Assembly (NCBI RefSeq): GCF_005925345.1
Contig: NZ_SSHJ01000025.1
Span: forward strand, 1-62,039
DNA from: Pedobacter ureilyticus
Lineage (GTDB): Bacteria > Bacteroidota > Bacteroidia > Sphingobacteriales > Sphingobacteriaceae
Length of the DNA: 62,039 bases
Direction of reading: 5' to 3'
The notes under the pieces are model-generated. The model searched no databases. It had not been told where the DNA came from and saw only the letters and a program-made list of their open reading frames with translations. This document shows positions 59,668 through 62,039 of the stretch, piece by piece. Each line of letters opens with the position of its first letter. Position 1 is the first letter of the stretch. Position numbers and translations under genes: made by a program.

Positions 59668-60486
59668 ATGATTGCTGAACTTAAAAAACAAATAGAAGAA
59701 GCTTGGGAAGACAGAGCTTTATTACAATACAAAGAATATTCTGAAGCTATTGAAGTAGTTATACAAAAATTAAACTCTGGCGAAATTAGAGTTGCAGAAC
59801 CAATTTTAAATGGTTGGGGAATTAACGAATGGATTAAAAAGGCAGTAATCCTTTATTTCCCGATTAAGCAAATGGGCGAAACTAAAGCTGGTCCGTTTGT
59901 ATTTCACGATAAAATGGATTTAAAAACCGATTATAAAGAAAAAGGTGTACGTGTAGTTCCTATGGCAAGTGCCCGTTACGGTGCATTCTTGGCTCCTGGT
60001 GTTATCATGATGCCTTCTTACGTAAACATTGGTGCTTATGTAGATGAAGGTACCATGGTTGATACTTGGGCAACCGTAGGTTCATGTGCGCAAATTGGCA
60101 AACGCGTTCACTTAAGTGGTGGTGTTGGTATTGGTGGTGTTTTAGAGCCGGTTCAAGCCGCTCCAGTTATCATCGAAGACGACTGTTTTTTAGGTTCTAG
60201 AGCAATTGTGGTTGAAGGTGTACGTGTAGAAAAAGAGGCTGTATTAGGTGCTAATGTTGTATTAACGGCCTCAACTAAAATCATCGATATCACTGGCGAA
60301 AAACCGGTAGAATATAAAGGTATTGTACCGGCTCGTTCGGTAGTAATTCCAGGTTCTTACACTAAGAAATTTCCGGCTGGCGAGTATCAAGTACCATGTG
60401 CTTTAATCATTGGCAAGCGTAAAGAATCTACAGATAAAAAGACTTCTCTTAACAATGCCTTGAGAGAAAATAATGTAGCTGTTTAG
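59668..60486 (+). CDS. dapD: Tetrahydrodipicolinate N-succinyltransferase
   Basis: 272 residues. It transfers succinyl from succinyl-CoA to tetrahydrodipicolinate in lysine and meso-diaminopimelate synthesis, so it supports peptidoglycan formation. The N-terminal helical domain is followed by a left-handed beta-helix of hexapeptide repeats: VVPMASARYGAFLAPGVIMMPSYVNIGAYVDEGTMVDTWATVGSCAQIGKRVHLSGGVGIGGVLEP, with EDDCFLGSRAIVVEGV. Start at ATG 59668 matches the usual length; a TTG at 59647 is in frame. Single gene, closed by a long hairpin. Confidence 0.95.
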   Translation: MIAELKKQIEEAWEDRALLQYKEYSEAIEVVIQKLNSGEIRVAEPILNGWGINEWIKKAVILYFPIKQMGETKAGPFVFHDKMDLKTDYKEKGVRVVPMASARYGAFLAPGVIMMPSYVNIGAYVDEGTMVDTWATVGSCAQIGKRVHLSGGVGIGGVLEPVQAAPVIIEDDCFLGSRAIVVEGVRVEKEAVLGANVVLTASTKIIDITGEKPVEYKGIVPARSVVIPGSYTKKFPAGEYQVPCALIIGKRKESTDKKTSLNNALRENNVAV

Positions 60487-60496
60487 TTTCAGTTGC

Positions 60497-60552
60497 GAGT
60501 TACAGGTTATTGGTTACGGGATATAAAGCCCACAACTCGTAACCTGTAACTC
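60497..60552. terminator. Long inverted repeat between dapD and the DUF4136 gene
   Basis: Perfect 13-base arms GAGTTACAGGTTA/TAACCTGTAACTC, with the related GGTTACGGG/AACTCGTAACC inside. It lies between convergent genes. No strong T-tract; probable bidirectional 3' end or a repeat. Confidence 0.5.
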
Positions 60553-60565
60553 ATAACTACTTAAG

Positions 60566-61114
60566 CTAATTCGGTGGATACTGTGCTAAAATTTCTTTCA
60601 CTCCAGTATTAATTCGCTCCTCTCTATTTTTAAAGCTATCCAAATTAAATCCATCGCCACGGCCATGCCATACGTGCATTTTTGTTTTCGGATCTAGAAA
60701 ATCGATGATAAACAACCCTTCTTGGTAACGATCTACACTTCGCAAGCCACCACCCCAAAAAGGAGCCCAGCCCCAACCCCAGCCTCCACGCCAGCCCCAT
60801 GGGCCACCGTAAAAACCATTATCGTAAATATCAGTCCGCTCGCGTTTCATTACCACTAAATTCACCAAAATATCAGGTTTTTCTACTTTTGTAAATCCTT
60901 TGGCTTGCATTTCACTATCAACGGCGGCAATCATCCGCTTTTTATCTATGCCATTTACCTCAAGTTTCTCTAAACCTTTCTGGTAAAAATTATAGGTCTT
61001 ATAGTTATTGAAATTCACCTCTCTATCAAAGTCAGACGCAACGCGTAGACTTGAGCAGGCGGCCAGCAATATTGCAATTACCAAGAAACCACCTAATTGT
61101 TTCATCCTTTTCAT
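60566..61114 (-). CDS. DUF4136 family lipoprotein
   Basis: 182 residues. Signal peptide with lipobox LAAC near residues 17-20. The DUF4136 core reads VASDFDREVNFNNYKTYNFYQKG at about residues 25-47 and continues VDSEMQAKGFTKVEKPDILVNLVVMKRERTDIY; VWHGRGDG follows near 149. A Gly/Trp-rich insert with GWRGGWGWGWAPFWGGG lies around residues 108-124. Probably anchored to the outer membrane; function unknown. Its own transcription unit, convergent with dapD and divergent from tsaC. Confidence 0.83.
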   Translation of the reverse strand: MKRMKQLGGFLVIAILLAACSSLRVASDFDREVNFNNYKTYNFYQKGLEKLEVNGIDKKRMIAAVDSEMQAKGFTKVEKPDILVNLVVMKRERTDIYDNGFYGGPWGWRGGWGWGWAPFWGGGLRSVDRYQEGLFIIDFLDPKTKMHVWHGRGDGFNLDSFKNREERINTGVKEILAQYPPN

Positions 61115-61250
61115 AGCATTTATATTTGTGTGTTAAATACATAAAATTAACGATAACTTTTTTGTAATCATACCTTTAAAACACATCTAAAAGTCAAATG
61201 TTGCAGACAACATTGTAATATTTAAGTAGAAAACGTTCAAAGCTTATCCT

Positions 61251-61258
61251 TAACTTTG
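61251..61258 (+). promoter_or_regulatory. TAnnTTTG promoter element of tsaC
   Basis: TAACTTTG, exact consensus, four bases (CTTC) before the ATG at 61263. Confidence 0.6.
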
Positions 61259-61262
61259 CTTC

Positions 61263-61832
61263 ATGGCAATGAAAGAAGAAATCAATAAAACTTTAGAAAT
61301 ATTAAAAAATGGCGGCGTTATTCTTTACCCTACCGATACCGTTTGGGGCTTAGGCTGCGATGCCACCAATGTTGAAGCTGTTGCCAAAGTAAATAAAATT
61401 AAGGGCCGTGCGGCAGACAAAAGTCTAATCGTACTATTAGATACCGACAACAAGCTACAAAGCTATGTTAACGACGTTCCCGAAGTTGCGTATGACCTAA
61501 TTGAATATGCTGAAAAACCACTAACAGTTGTATTTGCTAACGCCAAAAACCTAGCCAATAACGTGATAAATTTAGATGGCAGCGTAGGTATTAGAATACC
61601 TAAACATGATTTTTGCCAGCAATTGATCCAACGGTTTCGCAAGCCCATTGTATCTACCTCAGCTAATATCAGCGGCCAACCTACGCCTAAATTTTTTGAT
61701 GAAATTAGCGATGAAGTTAAATATGCAGTTGATTATATTGTAGAACTAGAGCAAGAAAACAGAACCCCAAAACAACCATCTACTATTGTAAAATTAGGTT
61801 CAGGCGGGCAATTTGAGTTTATTAGAAAATAA
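61263..61832 (+). CDS. tsaC: L-threonylcarbamoyladenylate synthase (TsaC/Sua5 short type)
   Basis: 189-residue YrdC-domain enzyme that makes threonylcarbamoyl-AMP from threonine, bicarbonate and ATP for the t6A37 modification of tRNAs. Conserved GGVILYPTDTVWGLGCDATN is near residues 18-37, KIKGRAADKSLIVLL near 45-59, and the STSANISGQPTPKF motif with the S-x-N triad near 134, which the paralogue at 3403 lacks. This copy is therefore the likely functional t6A enzyme. Leaderless start predicted. Confidence 0.92.
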   Translation: MAMKEEINKTLEILKNGGVILYPTDTVWGLGCDATNVEAVAKVNKIKGRAADKSLIVLLDTDNKLQSYVNDVPEVAYDLIEYAEKPLTVVFANAKNLANNVINLDGSVGIRIPKHDFCQQLIQRFRKPIVSTSANISGQPTPKFFDEISDEVKYAVDYIVELEQENRTPKQPSTIVKLGSGGQFEFIRK

Positions 61833-61842
61833 TGTTTTCCTC

Positions 61843-61917
61843 ATTGCCAGGCACGAAGCAATCTTAAAGTAAAAGGTTAATTATCCGATATAGCTGTGAG
61901 ATTGCTTCATGCCCAGG
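61843..61917. repeat. Palindromic element with GAAGCAATCT arms
   Basis: TTGCCAGGCACGAAGCAATC-T at the left and AGATTGCTTCATGCCCAGGG at the right pair over ten perfect inner bases plus loose outer ones. It lies between tsaC and a convergent gene end, and matches a dispersed repeat style common in Bacteroidetes. Confidence 0.6.
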
Positions 61918-61935
61918 GAAATCGCTTTTAACATT

Positions 61936-62039
61936 TTAGCCAGCGATGAGTTTGCTTCTAAACTCGTCGTCCAAAGCAGCCCGTTTTCGTTTCTGTGGTT
62001 TGCTGCTTTTCGATTCTGTTTCCCTTTCGATGATATTCA
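61936..62039 (-). CDS. C-terminal end of a gene cut by the window edge
   Basis: An open frame enters from the right edge and ends in TAA at 61936. The visible 34 residues are highly charged (ERETESKSSKPQKRKR) and end AALDDEFRSKLIAG. The balanced, basic tail followed by a palindromic element looks like a real gene end, but the other two frames are also open for some way. Product unknown. Confidence 0.4.
   Translation of the reverse strand, partial: NIIERETESKSSKPQKRKRAALDDEFRSKLIAG

Overview
The window looks like a chromosomal segment of a Bacteroidota member, most likely Sphingobacteriaceae (Pedobacter-like). This is an inference from gene content and signals. It has a SusC/SusD pair under an ECF sigma/FecR switch, a Bacteroidetes-type RNA polymerase omega protein, the DUF4835 family, lipoproteins with short signal peptides, and AT-rich spacers carrying the Bacteroidetes promoter element TAnnTTTG. 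No rRNA, tRNA, transposase, phage gene or CRISPR array was seen.

Layout. 0.1-6.4 kb: an ArsR regulator with a flavin oxidoreductase, a GltB-like FMN protein, a YciO-type protein, and NhaA with an acetyltransferase and a lipoprotein. 6.4-10.4 kb: a partial tryptophan operon (trpD-F-B-A, minus strand) headed by a leader peptide with three tandem Trp codons and an attenuator hairpin. 10.5-16.5 kb: recR-SDR-histidine kinase operon, a sodium:solute symporter and a LOG-family protein. 16.6-22.9 kb: a small exported protein and a complete RND efflux operon. 23.2-34.3 kb: the bamD-rpoZ-coaBC-DUF4835 block, with recN 5.9 kb further on. Between them lie a BlaI/M56 sensor pair, a hairpin repeat array and a TonB-dependent receptor. 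34.4-47.8 kb: a surface protein, a radical SAM protein, RlpA, ClpC, a Uma2 protein, a zinc/cadmium ATPase, an M13 peptidase, a YjbR protein and MnmD. Three long non-coding gaps here carry dispersed repeats. 47.9-56.2 kb: ECF sigma - FecR - SusC - SusD - TlpA-like protein, all minus strand. 56.4-62 kb: AI-2E family permease, MazG, DUF1801, an S4 protein, DapD, a DUF4136 lipoprotein, TsaC, and the cut end of another gene.

How parts work together. The FecR/sigma pair probably reads substrate engagement by the STN-bearing SusC receptor and drives its own surface uptake cluster. The BlaI repressor has two palindromic sites flanking the promoter of its operon, and the M56 protease is its likely relief switch. 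The trp genes are controlled by ribosome stalling on the WWW leader.

The features most worth a second look are: exact TAnnTTTG elements placed exactly four bases before ATG at six genes (apparently leaderless mRNAs); the 23-residue repeats that replace a sensor domain in the M56 protein; the roughly 113-bp hairpin repeat array at 29.56-30.03 kb; and a composite intergenic element present three times with different palindromes nested inside it.
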